Under the pieces are notes generated by a model, which was not told the origin of the DNA, made no database searches, and saw only the letters and a list, made by a program, of their open reading frames with translations. The translations under genes and the position numbers were made by a program. Positions 1 to 8,078 of a DNA stretch of 64,000 nucleotides are shown in pieces. Numbering within the stretch: position 1 is the stretch's first letter; every line of letters begins with the position of its first letter. Origin of the DNA: Streptomyces cavernicola (GTDB lineage: Bacteria > Actinomycetota > Actinomycetes > Streptomycetales > Streptomycetaceae); assembly GCF_029968035.1 (NCBI RefSeq), contig NZ_JASCIQ010000012.1, positions 120,075-184,074 on the forward strand, in the 5' to 3' direction.

Positions 1-395
1 GGGTCGCGGGCGAGGTGCCCTTCGACAGCTGCTACGGGCCGGTCCACGAATTCGCCCACTCCGCCCGCCGGTTCGACGTCAGCCCCAGCCTCCTGTCGTA
101 CGTCGGCGCCCGGCACGGCCTCGACCTGGTCGAGAAGATCGGGGTCGAAGCGGTGCACGCGCACGACACCGCGCTCGCCGACCGTTTCCGGGAAGGGCTC
201 GACCGGCTCGGGCACACGCCCGTGCACGCGCCAGGATCGGCGATCGTCTCGGTGCCCGGACTGGGCTTCCGGCAGCAGGAGTTGAGCCGCGCGGGCGTCG
301 AGGTCTCGGACCGTGCGGGCAACCTGCGGGCCGCGTTCCACCTCTACAACTCGGCCGCCGACGTGGACCGGCTGCTCGACGTGCTCTCGGGCTGA
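1..395 (+). CDS. Class V aminotransferase family protein, C-terminal fragment
   Basis: The reading frame is open from the first base (codons start at base 3) and stops at 393-395, so only about the last 130 residues are in the window and the start lies upstream. The tail has the small-domain look of class V PLP enzymes of the kynureninase/isopenicillin-N-epimerase-like group: a helix-rich stretch ending in EAVHAHDTALADRF, then a strand-rich end with AIVSVPG and a final NLRAAFHLYNSAADVDRLL. The PLP lysine is outside the window, so the substrate cannot be named. The gene converges on ectD, and a hairpin at 418-450 separates them. A different class V aminotransferase lies on the other side of the ect operon. 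Confidence 0.75.
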   Translation, partial: VAGEVPFDSCYGPVHEFAHSARRFDVSPSLLSYVGARHGLDLVEKIGVEAVHAHDTALADRFREGLDRLGHTPVHAPGSAIVSVPGLGFRQQELSRAGVEVSDRAGNLRAAFHLYNSAADVDRLLDVLSG

Positions 396-417
396 ACTCC
401 CCTGCGCGATACGACAG

Positions 418-450
418 TTGGCCCGGCTCCCTCAAGGGGAACCGGGCCAA
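418..450. terminator. Bidirectional terminator between aminotransferase gene and ectD
   Basis: An inverted repeat with arms 418-431 and 437-450: nine perfect outer pairs (TTGGCCCGG with its complement), one mismatch, then four inner pairs around the loop TCAAG. It sits between the convergent stops at 395 and 481 and can terminate both. There is no long T run, as is usual in Streptomyces. Confidence 0.7.
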
Positions 451-480
451 GCGTCACATCACGGGGTCACCGCGAGGGCC

Positions 481-1380
481 TCACCGTACCGGGGTGAAGT
501 CCCGTGCGCCGATGTACTCGGGGCGCCGGACGGGTGCCGCGAAGGGTTCCTGCGCCGTGTTCTCCACGCTGTTGAAGACGAAGAACACGTTGCTCCGCGG
601 GAAGGGAGTGATGTTGTCCCCGCTGCCGTGCATGGTGTTGCAGTCGAACAGCACGGCCGAGCCGGCGTTGCCGACCCACTGGGCGATCCCGTACTCGTCG
701 GAGAGAGTCGTCAGCGCCTCGTCGGAGGGGATGCCCGCGTCCTGCATCTGCAGGGAACGCTTGTAGTTGTCCTTCGGCGTGGCGCCCTCACAGCCGAGGA
801 AGGTGCGGTGCGAACCCGGCATGAGGAGCAGGCTGCCGTTGTACGCGTAGTTCCGCGTGAGCGCGATGGACACCGAGACGGTCCGCATGTTCGCGAGGCC
901 GTCCTCCGCGTGCCACGTCTCGAAATCGGAGTGCCAGTAGAAGCCGGAGGCGCCGAAGCCGGGCTTCACATTGATCCGTGACTGGTGGATGTAGACGTCC
1001 GAGCCCAGGATCTGCCGGGCCCGTCCGACGACGCGCGGGTCCGCCGCCAGCTTGGCGAAGACCTCGCTGATCTTGTGCACCTCGAAGAGGGAGCGGATCT
1101 CCTGAGTGCGGGGCTCCACGATGGAACGCTCGTCGGCGCGCATCCTGGGGTCCAGGGTCAGACGGTCCAACTCCGCCTGGTAGATACCCACTTCGTCCTC
1201 GGGGACCAGCTCGTCGACCTGGATGAAGCCGTCCCTGTCGAACGCCGACAGCTCCGCGGCCGCGAACGGCCCCTGGGTACCCGGCTCGGACCACACGACG
1301 GGGTCCTTGCGCTCGGTCAGCACCTCGGCGGCGCCTCGGGTCGGGTACAGGTCTGCGGTGCGTTCGGGTGCGGTGGTCAT
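481..1380 (-). CDS. ectD: Ectoine hydroxylase EctD
   Basis: A non-heme Fe(II)/2-oxoglutarate dioxygenase of 299 aa that converts ectoine to 5-hydroxyectoine in the cytoplasm, the last step of the pathway. The EctD signature is present around residues 147-165, FYWHSDFETWHAEDG, giving iron ligands H150 and D152. The third ligand is H251 in NTMHGSGDN. The length matches the usual 295-310 aa. The ATG start at 1380 has GAGAGGAG upstream. It is the last gene of the leftward ectA-ectB-ectC-ectD series. About 146 bases separate it from ectC, far more than the other gaps, and that space holds a perfect 20-bp hairpin, so ectD may be expressed at a different level from ectABC. Confidence 0.96.
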   Translation of the reverse strand: MTTAPERTADLYPTRGAAEVLTERKDPVVWSEPGTQGPFAAAELSAFDRDGFIQVDELVPEDEVGIYQAELDRLTLDPRMRADERSIVEPRTQEIRSLFEVHKISEVFAKLAADPRVVGRARQILGSDVYIHQSRINVKPGFGASGFYWHSDFETWHAEDGLANMRTVSVSIALTRNYAYNGSLLLMPGSHRTFLGCEGATPKDNYKRSLQMQDAGIPSDEALTTLSDEYGIAQWVGNAGSAVLFDCNTMHGSGDNITPFPRSNVFFVFNSVENTAQEPFAAPVRRPEYIGARDFTPVR

Positions 1381-1424
1381 GGTGTTGCCTGCCTCTCCTC
1401 TCGTACGGCCCTGTTCGGGATGTA

Positions 1425-1469
1425 CCCGGCCGCCGCACCCCGCCCCCGAGGCGGGGTGCGGCGGCCGGG
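1425..1469 (-). terminator. Perfect 20-bp hairpin between ectC and ectD
   Basis: Arms 1425-1444 and 1450-1469 pair over 20 uninterrupted bases with the 5-base loop CCCGA. The stem is almost entirely G-C. It lies in the ectC-ectD gap, about 45 bases upstream of the ectD start. It could be a partial terminator, an RNA-processing stop protecting the ectABC message, or both. There is no T tract on either side. Confidence 0.75.
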
Positions 1470-1526
1470 AGTCAAGGGGGGCTCACGCCCCCGGCATCAG
1501 GTCCCGAGGGACCTGGTCGGGGCTGC

Positions 1527-1931
1527 TCAGCCCTCGTCCGGCTCCGTGAGCAGCGGGTACACGCCGTTCTCGTCGTGGTCCTCGCGGCCCGTGACGGGCG
1601 GGTTGAAGACACAGATGCAGTGGAAGTCCTCCTTGATACGCATCGTGTGCTTCTCGTGCCCGTTCAGCAAGTACATCGTGCCCGGCGTGATGGTGTACTT
1701 CTCGCCGGTCGTGTCGTCGGTCAGCTCCGCCTCGCCCTTGGTGCAGACGACGGCCTCGATGTGGTTGGCGTACCACATGGAGGTCTCGGTGCCGGCGTAC
1801 AGGATGGTCTCGTGCAGCGAGAAGCCGACGCGCTCCTTGGCGAGCACGATGCGCTTGCTCTCCCACGTGCCCGAGGCGGACTTGACGTGCCGGTCGGTGC
1901 CTTCAATGTCCTTGAACGAACGGACGATCAC
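1527..1931 (-). CDS. ectC: L-ectoine synthase EctC
   Basis: EctC, a 134-aa cupin-fold enzyme, closes the ring of N-gamma-acetyl-L-2,4-diaminobutyrate by water elimination to give ectoine. The sequence has the EctC-specific opening [20 protein letters not shown], a cupin core with [20 protein letters not shown], and [12 protein letters not shown] with the expected metal-region residues. The length is typical (about 130 aa). The start is GTG at 1931 with AAGGAACC upstream. ectB stops 50 bases before it, so the two are probably cotranscribed; ectD follows after a longer gap with a strong hairpin. Confidence 0.96.
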   Translation of the reverse strand: MIVRSFKDIEGTDRHVKSASGTWESKRIVLAKERVGFSLHETILYAGTETSMWYANHIEAVVCTKGEAELTDDTTGEKYTITPGTMYLLNGHEKHTMRIKEDFHCICVFNPPVTGREDHDENGVYPLLTEPDEG

Positions 1932-1981
1932 GGTGAGTTGGTTCCTTTTCTCTTACGTGCGTACGGCTGACGGAAGGGCGC

Positions 1982-3250
1982 TCAGGCGGTCTCGCGGACC
2001 GCGCGCGCGAGGGTGCGCAGACCCTCGTCCAGCTCCTCCGGCGTGATGGTGAGGGCGGGCAGGAGTTTGACGACCTCGCTCTCGGGACCGGAGGTCTCGA
2101 TCAGCAGACCCAGCTCGAAGGCGCGCTTGGCGACCTTGCCGGCCCGGTCCTTGTCGTTGAACTCCAGGCCCCACACCAGACCGCGGCCGCGGTACTCGGC
2201 GGTGGCCTCGGGGTGCTCGGCGCGGATCGCCTTCAGGGCCTGCTCGACCTGCTCGCCGCGGGCGAGGGTCTGCTTCTCCATCTGGCCGTCCGCCCAGTAG
2301 GCGTCCAGCGCGGCCGCCGCGGTGACGAACGCCGGGTTGTTGCCGCGGAAGGTGCCGTTGTGCTCGCCCGGCTCCCAGATGTCCAGCTCGGGCTTGAACA
2401 GGGTGAGCGCGAACGGCAGGCCGTAGCCGGAGATGGACTTCGAGACGGTGACGATGTCCGGCACGATGCCCGCCTCCTCGAAGGAGAAGAACCCGCCGGT
2501 GCGGCCGCAGCCCATCTGGATGTCGTCGACGATGAGCAGCATGTCCCAGCGCTTGCACACCTCGGCGAGCTGGCGCAGCCACTCGGCGCGGGCCACGTTG
2601 ATGCCGCCCTCGCCCTGGACCGTCTCGACGATCACGGCGGCCGGGGTGTTCAGGCCGGAGCCCGAGTCCTCCAGGAGCCGCTCGAACCAGATGAAGTCCG
2701 GGGTCTGCCCGTCGAGGTAGTTGTCGAACGGCATGGGCGTGCCGTGCACCAGCGGGATGCCGGCGCCGGCGCGCTTGAAGGCGTTGCCGGTCACGGCGAG
2801 CGAGCCGAGCGACATGCCGTGGAAGGCGTTGGTGAAGGACACGATCGACTCGCGGCCCTTGACCTTGCGGGCCAGCTTCAGCGCGGCCTCGACGGCGTTG
2901 GTGCCCGTCGGGCCCGGGAACATGACCTTGTACGGCAGGTCGCGCGGGCGCAGGATCGTGTTCTGGAAGGACTCCAGGAAGGCGCGCTTCGCGGTGGTCG
3001 ACATGTCGAGGCCGTGCGTGACGCCGTCGCGCTCGATGTAGTCGATGAGGGCGCGTTTCAGGACCGGGTTGTTGTGCCCGTAGTTGAGCGAACCGGCACC
3101 GGCGAAGAAGTCGAGGTACTCGTGGCCGTCCTCGTCGTACATACGGCTGCCCTGCGCGCGGTCGAAGACCGTCGGCCAACCGCGGCAGTAGCTGCGCACC
3201 TCCGACTCCAGGGTCTCGAAGACGCTCAGGTCCGGCTGGGTGATGGTCAC
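1982..3250 (-). CDS. ectB: Diaminobutyrate-2-oxoglutarate transaminase EctB
   Basis: A class III PLP aminotransferase of 422 aa that converts L-aspartate-beta-semialdehyde and glutamate to L-2,4-diaminobutyrate, the first ectoine-specific reaction. The core is intact: [18 protein letters not shown] near 111-128 (phosphate binding), [15 protein letters not shown] near 238-252 with the cofactor aspartate, and [10 protein letters not shown] with the Schiff-base lysine K271. It starts at GTG 3250 behind AGGAGGAG, the best ribosome binding site of the operon. It follows ectA by about 100 bases and precedes ectC by 50. Confidence 0.96.
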   Translation of the reverse strand: MTITQPDLSVFETLESEVRSYCRGWPTVFDRAQGSRMYDEDGHEYLDFFAGAGSLNYGHNNPVLKRALIDYIERDGVTHGLDMSTTAKRAFLESFQNTILRPRDLPYKVMFPGPTGTNAVEAALKLARKVKGRESIVSFTNAFHGMSLGSLAVTGNAFKRAGAGIPLVHGTPMPFDNYLDGQTPDFIWFERLLEDSGSGLNTPAAVIVETVQGEGGINVARAEWLRQLAEVCKRWDMLLIVDDIQMGCGRTGGFFSFEEAGIVPDIVTVSKSISGYGLPFALTLFKPELDIWEPGEHNGTFRGNNPAFVTAAAALDAYWADGQMEKQTLARGEQVEQALKAIRAEHPEATAEYRGRGLVWGLEFNDKDRAGKVAKRAFELGLLIETSGPESEVVKLLPALTITPEELDEGLRTLARAVRETA

Positions 3251-3320
3251 AGCGAATCTCCTCCTGGGAGATGAAGGCGTGGGGGGGCCGAGTGGATGGG
3301 TCGGTACTGGCGGGTGGTCT

Positions 3321-3343
3321 GCGGGCCGCTCGGGGCGGCCCGC
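3321..3343 (-). other. Hairpin in the ectA-ectB gap
   Basis: A perfect 9-bp inverted repeat, arms 3321-3329 and 3335-3343, loop TCGGG, lies just after the ectA stop on the transcribed strand. It is a candidate processing or partial termination site between the first two ect genes. It is weaker than the ectC-ectD hairpin. Confidence 0.45.
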
Positions 3344-3350
3344 CGGCGGG

Positions 3351-3899
3351 TCAGTACGGCAGCGGCTCGATGCGGTAGAGCACTTCGGGCTCGTGGCCGC
3401 CGTCGGGGAACTGCTCGGCGCTGAACAGCACTTCCCGCTTGAGGTCGGCGCCGTGGCGCTGCGCGAACGACGTGAACAGGCGCTGCGACGCGGTGTTGTC
3501 GGGCGAGATGGTGGTCTCCAGGGACCGCAGGGGGTGCTCCTTCGCTACCTGCGCGGCCAGCCCGTCCAGCATCGCGGCGGCCAGACCGCGGCCGCGCTGT
3601 GCGGCGTCGACGGCGACCTGCCACACCAGGAGGGTGTGCGGGCGCTCGGGCCTGATGTATCCCGTGATGAACCCGACCGCTTCGCCGTCCGCGTCTCGTG
3701 CGATCACCGAGGTGCCGGCGAAGTCACGGCACCACAGCAGGTAGCTGTACGAGGAGTTCAGGTCGAGGGTCTTCGAGTCACGGGCGATGCGCCAGAGTGC
3801 GGCTCCGTCCGTCACCTCCGGGGTGTCGAGCCGCAAGTCCCCCGGCATTTCGCGAAAGGCGGTACGGGCACTTGCAAGGTCTGCTTGTGCGGCTGTCAT
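3351..3899 (-). CDS. ectA: Diaminobutyrate acetyltransferase EctA
   Basis: A GNAT-fold N-acetyltransferase of 182 aa that acetylates the gamma-amino group of L-2,4-diaminobutyrate with acetyl-CoA, the second step of ectoine synthesis. The acetyl-CoA loop QRGRGLA is at residues 101-107, preceded by [11 protein letters not shown]; family features [16 protein letters not shown] (46-61) and [11 protein letters not shown] (78-88) are present. The ATG at 3899 gives the usual length, but no Shine-Dalgarno sequence precedes it and the upstream bases are AT-rich, so a leaderless message is plausible. An alternative GTG at 3977 would add 26 residues unlike the family. It is the first gene of ectABCD. 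Confidence 0.95.
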   Translation of the reverse strand: MTAAQADLASARTAFREMPGDLRLDTPEVTDGAALWRIARDSKTLDLNSSYSYLLWCRDFAGTSVIARDADGEAVGFITGYIRPERPHTLLVWQVAVDAAQRGRGLAAAMLDGLAAQVAKEHPLRSLETTISPDNTASQRLFTSFAQRHGADLKREVLFSAEQFPDGGHEPEVLYRIEPLPY

Positions 3900-4140
3900 G
3901 CATATTGAATTTACCGACCGAAAATGGAAATTGCATCGCGAGAAGGGGTTACCTGAACGGCCTCTGTGTGTTATCACGCGGGCGTGCGCGCTCGCGCAAA
4001 CAGCTCGCTGGATGACCGAGTTTGTCCGGATATTCCGGGTCGAATCGCTGCGCGTGTGGCGTCGGTCACAAGGAGGAAACCCTCACGAGATCTGCCCGAA
4101 TTACGTCGTTTGACGTTCGCAGAATCTTTGCGTTTAGGAC
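3900..4140 (-). promoter_or_regulatory. AT-rich ectA promoter region
   Basis: This non-coding stretch upstream of ectA is clearly richer in A and T than its surroundings, which fits the salt/heat-regulated ect promoter position. A TAAATT box (reverse strand) ends eight bases before the ectA ATG, the spacing expected if transcription starts at the start codon. No convincing -35 box was found. No conserved ORF is visible here. Confidence 0.4.
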
Positions 4141-4158
4141 CGGGGAAAGCGGGCAGAA

Positions 4159-4199
4159 GAATACGGGAAGCTGCGCTCGAAAAGCAGCTCCCCGTATTC
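4159..4199 (-). terminator. Terminator after the 4298-5395 aminotransferase gene
   Basis: Arms 4159-4174 and 4184-4199 form a 16-bp stem with one mismatch and loop GCTCGAAAA. Read leftward it is followed by TTCT. It lies about 100 bases past the aminotransferase stop, between that gene and the ectA promoter region, so it insulates ect from readthrough. Confidence 0.75.
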
Positions 4200-4297
4200 A
4201 TGAATACGCGATTAATTTATGGCCCCGGAAGTTTTCAGCGCCGGAGTCGGCTTTGGCCTGCGCGAATTCCCTCTCGTTTCGCGTCGGCCATCCAAAA

Positions 4298-5395
4298 CTA
4301 CTCCCAGATCGCGGTCACCGCGCGCCGAGCCGCTTCCAGGTCGACGCCGAGCCCGGCCTCGCCGAGCGCGGCGCCGAGGGCGGCCAGGCTCGCGTGCACC
4401 ACGCCGCGGGTCGCGTCGGGGCCGTAGTGGTTGACCCGGATCATCTCCTTGGCGAGCGCGCCCCCGCCCGCCGCGAGCGGCAGCGCCGGGTCGGCGGCGA
4501 GGGCCCGTGCCACCAGCTCGGAGGCGTCCACGCCCGCCGGGGCGCGCAGCGTGGTCGCGACCGGCGCCGCGTCCCGTGCCTCGTACACGTACGGCTCCAG
4601 GACGCCGAGCGCCTCTGCGCCCGCCCGCGTCGCCGCCGCGGCCGTCGCGTGCCGGGCCATGACCGCGTCCAGGCCCTCCGACTCGATCCGCTCCACGCAG
4701 GCCTCCAGGGCCAGCATCTCCAGCTGCGCCGGGGCGTGCAGGAGCGCCTTGCGGCCGCCGTCGATCCAGCGCGCCTTCCAGTCCAGGAGCGAGAGGTACG
4801 AGGCGCGCGGCGCCCGCGGGTTCTCCGCGAACCGCTGCCAGGCGCGCTCGCTCACCGACACCGCCGAGACGCCGGCCGGGCCGCCCATCGCCTTCTGCGC
4901 GCCGATGATGCACATGTCCACGCCCCAGGCGTCCGGAAGGACCGGCTCAGCCCCGATCGAGGCCACCGCGTCCAGGTAGAACAGCGCGCCGTGCTCCCGT
5001 ACGACCTCGCCGATCTCGGCGACCGGGTTGGTGTTGCCGGTCGCCGCCTCCGCGTGCACCAGGGAGACGAAGTCGATCTCCGGGTGCTCGGCGAGCGCCT
5101 GGCGCACCTGGTCCGCGGTGACCGCCGTGTGGAACGGCACGCTCAGGTCGATCACGGTGGCGCCGCAGTCCCGCAGCCAGTTGCCGAAGGTCTGGCCGTA
5201 CGGCCCCGTGACCACGTTCAGCGCGGTGGAGCCCGGCCGGGCGCCGGAGCGGATGCAGGCCTCAAGCGGCAGCAGCGCCTCGCCCTGCATGATCACGACG
5301 TCCTGCTCGGTCCGCAGGAGTCGCGCCACCCGCTGCTCGATCGCGGCGAAGTGCGCGGGGGTCAGCGGAGCCAGGTCGAGGAAGGGGTGCGTCAC
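4298..5395 (-). CDS. Class V PLP-dependent aminotransferase
   Basis: A 365-aa class V aminotransferase resembling the serine-pyruvate/alanine-glyoxylate aminotransferase group. D142 in LFYLDAVASIGAE and K168 in MCIIGAQKAMGGPAG are the cofactor aspartate and Schiff-base lysine; NVVTGPYGQTFGNW near 60-73 is the phosphate-binding turn. The true substrate is unknown. It lies directly upstream of the ect operon on the same strand but is separated by a terminator and the ectA promoter region, so it is not part of that operon. It is divergent from the amidohydrolase at 5508. A link to nitrogen or glycine/serine metabolism feeding aspartate-family compatible solutes is only a guess. Confidence 0.85.
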   Translation of the reverse strand: MTHPFLDLAPLTPAHFAAIEQRVARLLRTEQDVVIMQGEALLPLEACIRSGARPGSTALNVVTGPYGQTFGNWLRDCGATVIDLSVPFHTAVTADQVRQALAEHPEIDFVSLVHAEAATGNTNPVAEIGEVVREHGALFYLDAVASIGAEPVLPDAWGVDMCIIGAQKAMGGPAGVSAVSVSERAWQRFAENPRAPRASYLSLLDWKARWIDGGRKALLHAPAQLEMLALEACVERIESEGLDAVMARHATAAAATRAGAEALGVLEPYVYEARDAAPVATTLRAPAGVDASELVARALAADPALPLAAGGGALAKEMIRVNHYGPDATRGVVHASLAALGAALGEAGLGVDLEAARRAVTAIWE

Positions 5396-5495
5396 GGTGG
5401 TGCTCTCTTCTTGACGGTCCCGCGGCCCCGAGGAGGCCGCGGGCTGCTTGACGTGTTCGTGTCCGGGTGCCGGTCCGAGCGTACCGAGTGCGATC

Positions 5496-5507
5496 TAGGC
5501 TGCGGGC
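5496..5507 (+). promoter_or_regulatory. -10-like box of a probable leaderless start
   Basis: TAGGCT at 5496-5501 lies six bases before the ATG at 5508, and there is no ribosome binding site. This arrangement places the transcription start on the A of the start codon, a common pattern in Streptomyces leaderless genes. No good -35 box is seen. Confidence 0.4.
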
Positions 5508-6623
5508 ATGAGTGATTCACGGGCGCGGGCAGGGGCGCAGACAGGCGTGCTGAGGGTTCGGGGGCGGGTGCTCGTCGGGCCGGAGGACGTGCGGGACGAG
5601 CTGTGGGTGGTCGGCGGGCGGGTGAGCTTCACGCGGCCGCCGGGCGCGGACGACGTGACGACCGTCGAGGGCTGGGCGCTGCCCGGCCTCGTCGACGCGC
5701 ACTGCCATGTGGGGCTCGACGCGCACGGGCCGGTCGACGCCGAGACCGCCGAGCGGCAGGCCCGCACCGACCGGGACAACGGGACGCTGCTGATCCGGGA
5801 CGCGGGCTCGCCCTCCGACACCCGCTGGATCGACGACCGCGAGGACCTCCCGAAGATCATCCGCGCCGGCCGGCACATCGCCCGCACCAAGCGCTACATC
5901 CGCAACTACGCCCACGAGATCGAGCCGGACGAGCTGGTCGCGTACGTCGGGCAGGAGGCGGAGCGCGGCGACGGCTGGGTCAAGCTCGTCGGCGACTGGC
6001 TGGACCGCTCCACCGGCGACCTCGGGTCCTGCTGGCCGCGGGCCGAGGCCGAGGCCGCGATCGCCGAGGCGCACCGGCTCGGCGCCCGCGTCACCGCGCA
6101 CTGCTTCGCCGAGGACTCGCTGCGCGACCTGGTCGAGGCGGGCATCGACTGCATCGAGCACGCCACCGGCCTGACCGAGGACACCATCCCGCTCTTCGCC
6201 GAGCGCGGCGTCGCCATCGTCCCGACCCTCGTGAACATCGCGACGTTCCCGAAGCTCGCGGCCGGCGGCGACAGCAAGTTCCCCATCTGGGCCGACCACA
6301 TGCGCCGCCTGTACGACCGCCGCTACGACACCGTGCGCTCCGCCTACGACGCCGGCATCCCCGTCTTCGTCGGCACCGACGCGGGCGGCGGGCTCGCGCA
6401 CGGCCTCGCCGCCGCCGAGGTCGTCGAGCTCACCAAGGCCGGCATCCCGCCGCTCGCCGCGCTCTCCGCCACCACCTGGGGCGCCCGCGACTGGCTCGGC
6501 CGCCCCGGCCTCACCGAGGGCGCGCCCGCCGACCTCGTCGTGTACGGGGAGGACCCGCGCGCCGACGTACGGGCGCTCGCGGCGCCGCGCCGGATCGTGG
6601 TGAACGGCAACGTCGTGGGGTGA
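5508..6623 (+). CDS. Amidohydrolase family metal-dependent hydrolase
   Basis: A 371-aa amidohydrolase-superfamily protein (imidazolonepropionase/dihydroorotase-like fold). The metal site is visible: H65 and H67 in LVDAHCHVG, further histidines in ARVTAHCFAED and DCIEHATGL, and the catalytic aspartate in VFVGTDAGGG. An N-terminal beta-sandwich segment and the C-terminal GAPADLVVYGEDPRADVRAL, which returns to that sandwich, are typical of the family. The substrate is unknown. The ATG at 5508 follows a TAGGCT box by six bases. It is divergent from the class V aminotransferase and stands alone; 409 bases separate it from the next gene. Confidence 0.88.
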   Translation: MSDSRARAGAQTGVLRVRGRVLVGPEDVRDELWVVGGRVSFTRPPGADDVTTVEGWALPGLVDAHCHVGLDAHGPVDAETAERQARTDRDNGTLLIRDAGSPSDTRWIDDREDLPKIIRAGRHIARTKRYIRNYAHEIEPDELVAYVGQEAERGDGWVKLVGDWLDRSTGDLGSCWPRAEAEAAIAEAHRLGARVTAHCFAEDSLRDLVEAGIDCIEHATGLTEDTIPLFAERGVAIVPTLVNIATFPKLAAGGDSKFPIWADHMRRLYDRRYDTVRSAYDAGIPVFVGTDAGGGLAHGLAAAEVVELTKAGIPPLAALSATTWGARDWLGRPGLTEGAPADLVVYGEDPRADVRALAAPRRIVVNGNVVG

Positions 6624-7032
6624 CCATGCGGCGGGCAGGGGGCGCAGGGGCGCGCGCGGCGTCGGGTTGACGCACCCGTGCCCCCGCGCACCCGCCGCTC
6701 GTTTTCCACTTTCCGCGACCGGTGCGAGCGCTTCCGTGCGACAACTCCCAGGTCCGGCAAGGGGTGTGGCGCGGGAGACGGAAGGGAACGCGTGTGCCGT
6801 CGGAATCGAAAACGAGGGCGGAAACCCCACGTTGGAGTGAAGTGACCTGATGTCGCTGCCGGTTCACTCCTGGTGCGTAACGATGCCGGGGTCCGGGTCG
6901 CCCGCACCGCACCGACGGCTCTGTACGACTGACCCCGTACGTCCGTCTCCGTACGACTGTCCCCGTACGGCGGTGCCCGCGGCTCCCTGTCCCTGAGCGT
7001 GCGCGCTCATGTCCCCTGGGGGTTCCACCACC
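6624..7032. other. Intergenic region upstream of the LAETG protein
   Basis: No conserved ORF was found in these 409 bases. An inverted repeat GGAGTGAA/TTCACTCC (6834-6841 and 6863-6870) and a double copy of CCGTACGACTG near 6914-6960 are the only structures noticed. The downstream gene's promoter must lie here, but I could not assign boxes. Confidence 0.35.
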
Positions 7033-7977
7033 GTGAACAGCAACACCTTCCGCACGCCCGCGCCGCGCACCCGGCGGTTCGCCGCCGTCGCGGCCGCGAC
7101 GGCGCTGGCCGCAGGTCCCGCGGCCCTCGCCGGCGCCGTGCCCGCCCACGCCACGGGCGGCGACGGCAAGTCCAGTGCGGTCGTCCTGCGCGCGGGGCTC
7201 GACGTCTCGCTGCTCGACAAATCCGTGAACGTGCCGGTCAAGACCTCCCTCAACGAGGTCCAGGCGCCCGCGTCCGCCGAGAAGACGGCGCTCACCGTGG
7301 ACGTCGAAGGCCTCGACCAGGAGCGGCCGTTCAGCATGGTGCACGCCGAGGCGGCCTCGGCGAAGGCCACCGCCGACCGGCACAAGGCCGAGGGCCGTAC
7401 GCATCTCGCGCGGGCCAAGGTGCACCTGCCGGGCCTGCCCGCGGTGCCGTTGATCGAGCTGGAGAACGTCACGTCGAAGGCGGTGTGCGTGGCGGGCGAG
7501 CGGCCGGTCGCCGAGGCCGACGTGGTGGGCTCGGTGACCGTGCTCGGCAAGCGGGTCACGCTCTCCGCGGCCGGACCGACGCATGTGCGGGTGCCCGGCG
7601 TGGGCGAGGTCCGCCTCGACCTGGCGAAGAAGCACACCACGACCCGTACGGCGGCGGCCTCGGCGCTCGAACTCAAGGTGTCCGTCAACCCGTTGAATCT
7701 CAACATCGCCGAGGTCGACGGCCTGGTCACGCTCGCGGGCGCCACCTGCGAGTCCCCGGCCGCACCCCCGAAGGAACCGGTGGACCCGGCGGACCCGGCG
7801 CCCGAGCAGCCGGACGGGGACGAGCCGAAGGAAGAGCCCCGGCCGCAGGGCGGCGCGCAGTCGCAGAACCTCGCGGAGACCGGCGGCGACTCCTCGACGC
7901 CGTACGTGGCGGGCGGCGCGGTACTCCTCGTGGCCCTGGGCGGCGGCGCCCTGTACGCGGCCCGCAGGCGCGCCTGA
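7033..7977 (+). CDS. Secreted protein with LAETG sortase signal
   Basis: From the GTG at 7033 the protein is 314 aa: a signal peptide with RTRR, a hydrophobic Ala-rich core and an AHA cleavage site near residue 40, an exported body without a recognised catalytic domain, a Pro/Glu/Asp-rich linker, and a C-terminal cell-wall sorting signal with LAETG, a membrane segment (YVAGGAVLLVALGGGALYA) and an RRR tail. LAXTG motifs are recognised by class E sortases in Streptomyces, so the protein should be attached to the wall. An ATG at 7009 would add eight residues but has no ribosome binding site; GGGGG precedes 7033. The gene is convergent with the cobalamin cluster, and a hairpin lies between. Confidence 0.82.
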   Translation: MNSNTFRTPAPRTRRFAAVAAATALAAGPAALAGAVPAHATGGDGKSSAVVLRAGLDVSLLDKSVNVPVKTSLNEVQAPASAEKTALTVDVEGLDQERPFSMVHAEAASAKATADRHKAEGRTHLARAKVHLPGLPAVPLIELENVTSKAVCVAGERPVAEADVVGSVTVLGKRVTLSAAGPTHVRVPGVGEVRLDLAKKHTTTRTAAASALELKVSVNPLNLNIAEVDGLVTLAGATCESPAAPPKEPVDPADPAPEQPDGDEPKEEPRPQGGAQSQNLAETGGDSSTPYVAGGAVLLVALGGGALYAARRRA

Positions 7978-7995
7978 GCGTCCGCGCCCCGATAC

Positions 7996-8039
7996 GTGGG
8001 GGAGGGGCGGCCGCCTGCCCTGTGCCGCCCCTCCCTCAC
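7996..8039. terminator. Bidirectional terminator between the LAETG gene and cobC
   Basis: Arms 7996-8010 and 8025-8039 pair over 15 positions with one G-T wobble and a 14-base loop. It lies between the convergent stops at 7977 and 8079. Confidence 0.7.
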
Positions 8040-8078
8040 TCGACTCCCGTACGGATCAGGCCAGTTCGTACGAGGGTC

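Noticed and set aside
985..2046. Long rightward ORF over ectD and ectC
   Set aside because: It is a shadow of the ect genes; codon bias and homology belong to the other strand.
4069..4110. Leader ORF behind AAGGAGGAAACC upstream of ectA on the + strand
   Set aside because: No ATG or GTG follows at proper spacing, and the strand is opposite to ectA.
6700..6900. Second riboswitch upstream of the LAETG gene
   Set aside because: None of the B12-box or other riboswitch core motifs was found on either strand.
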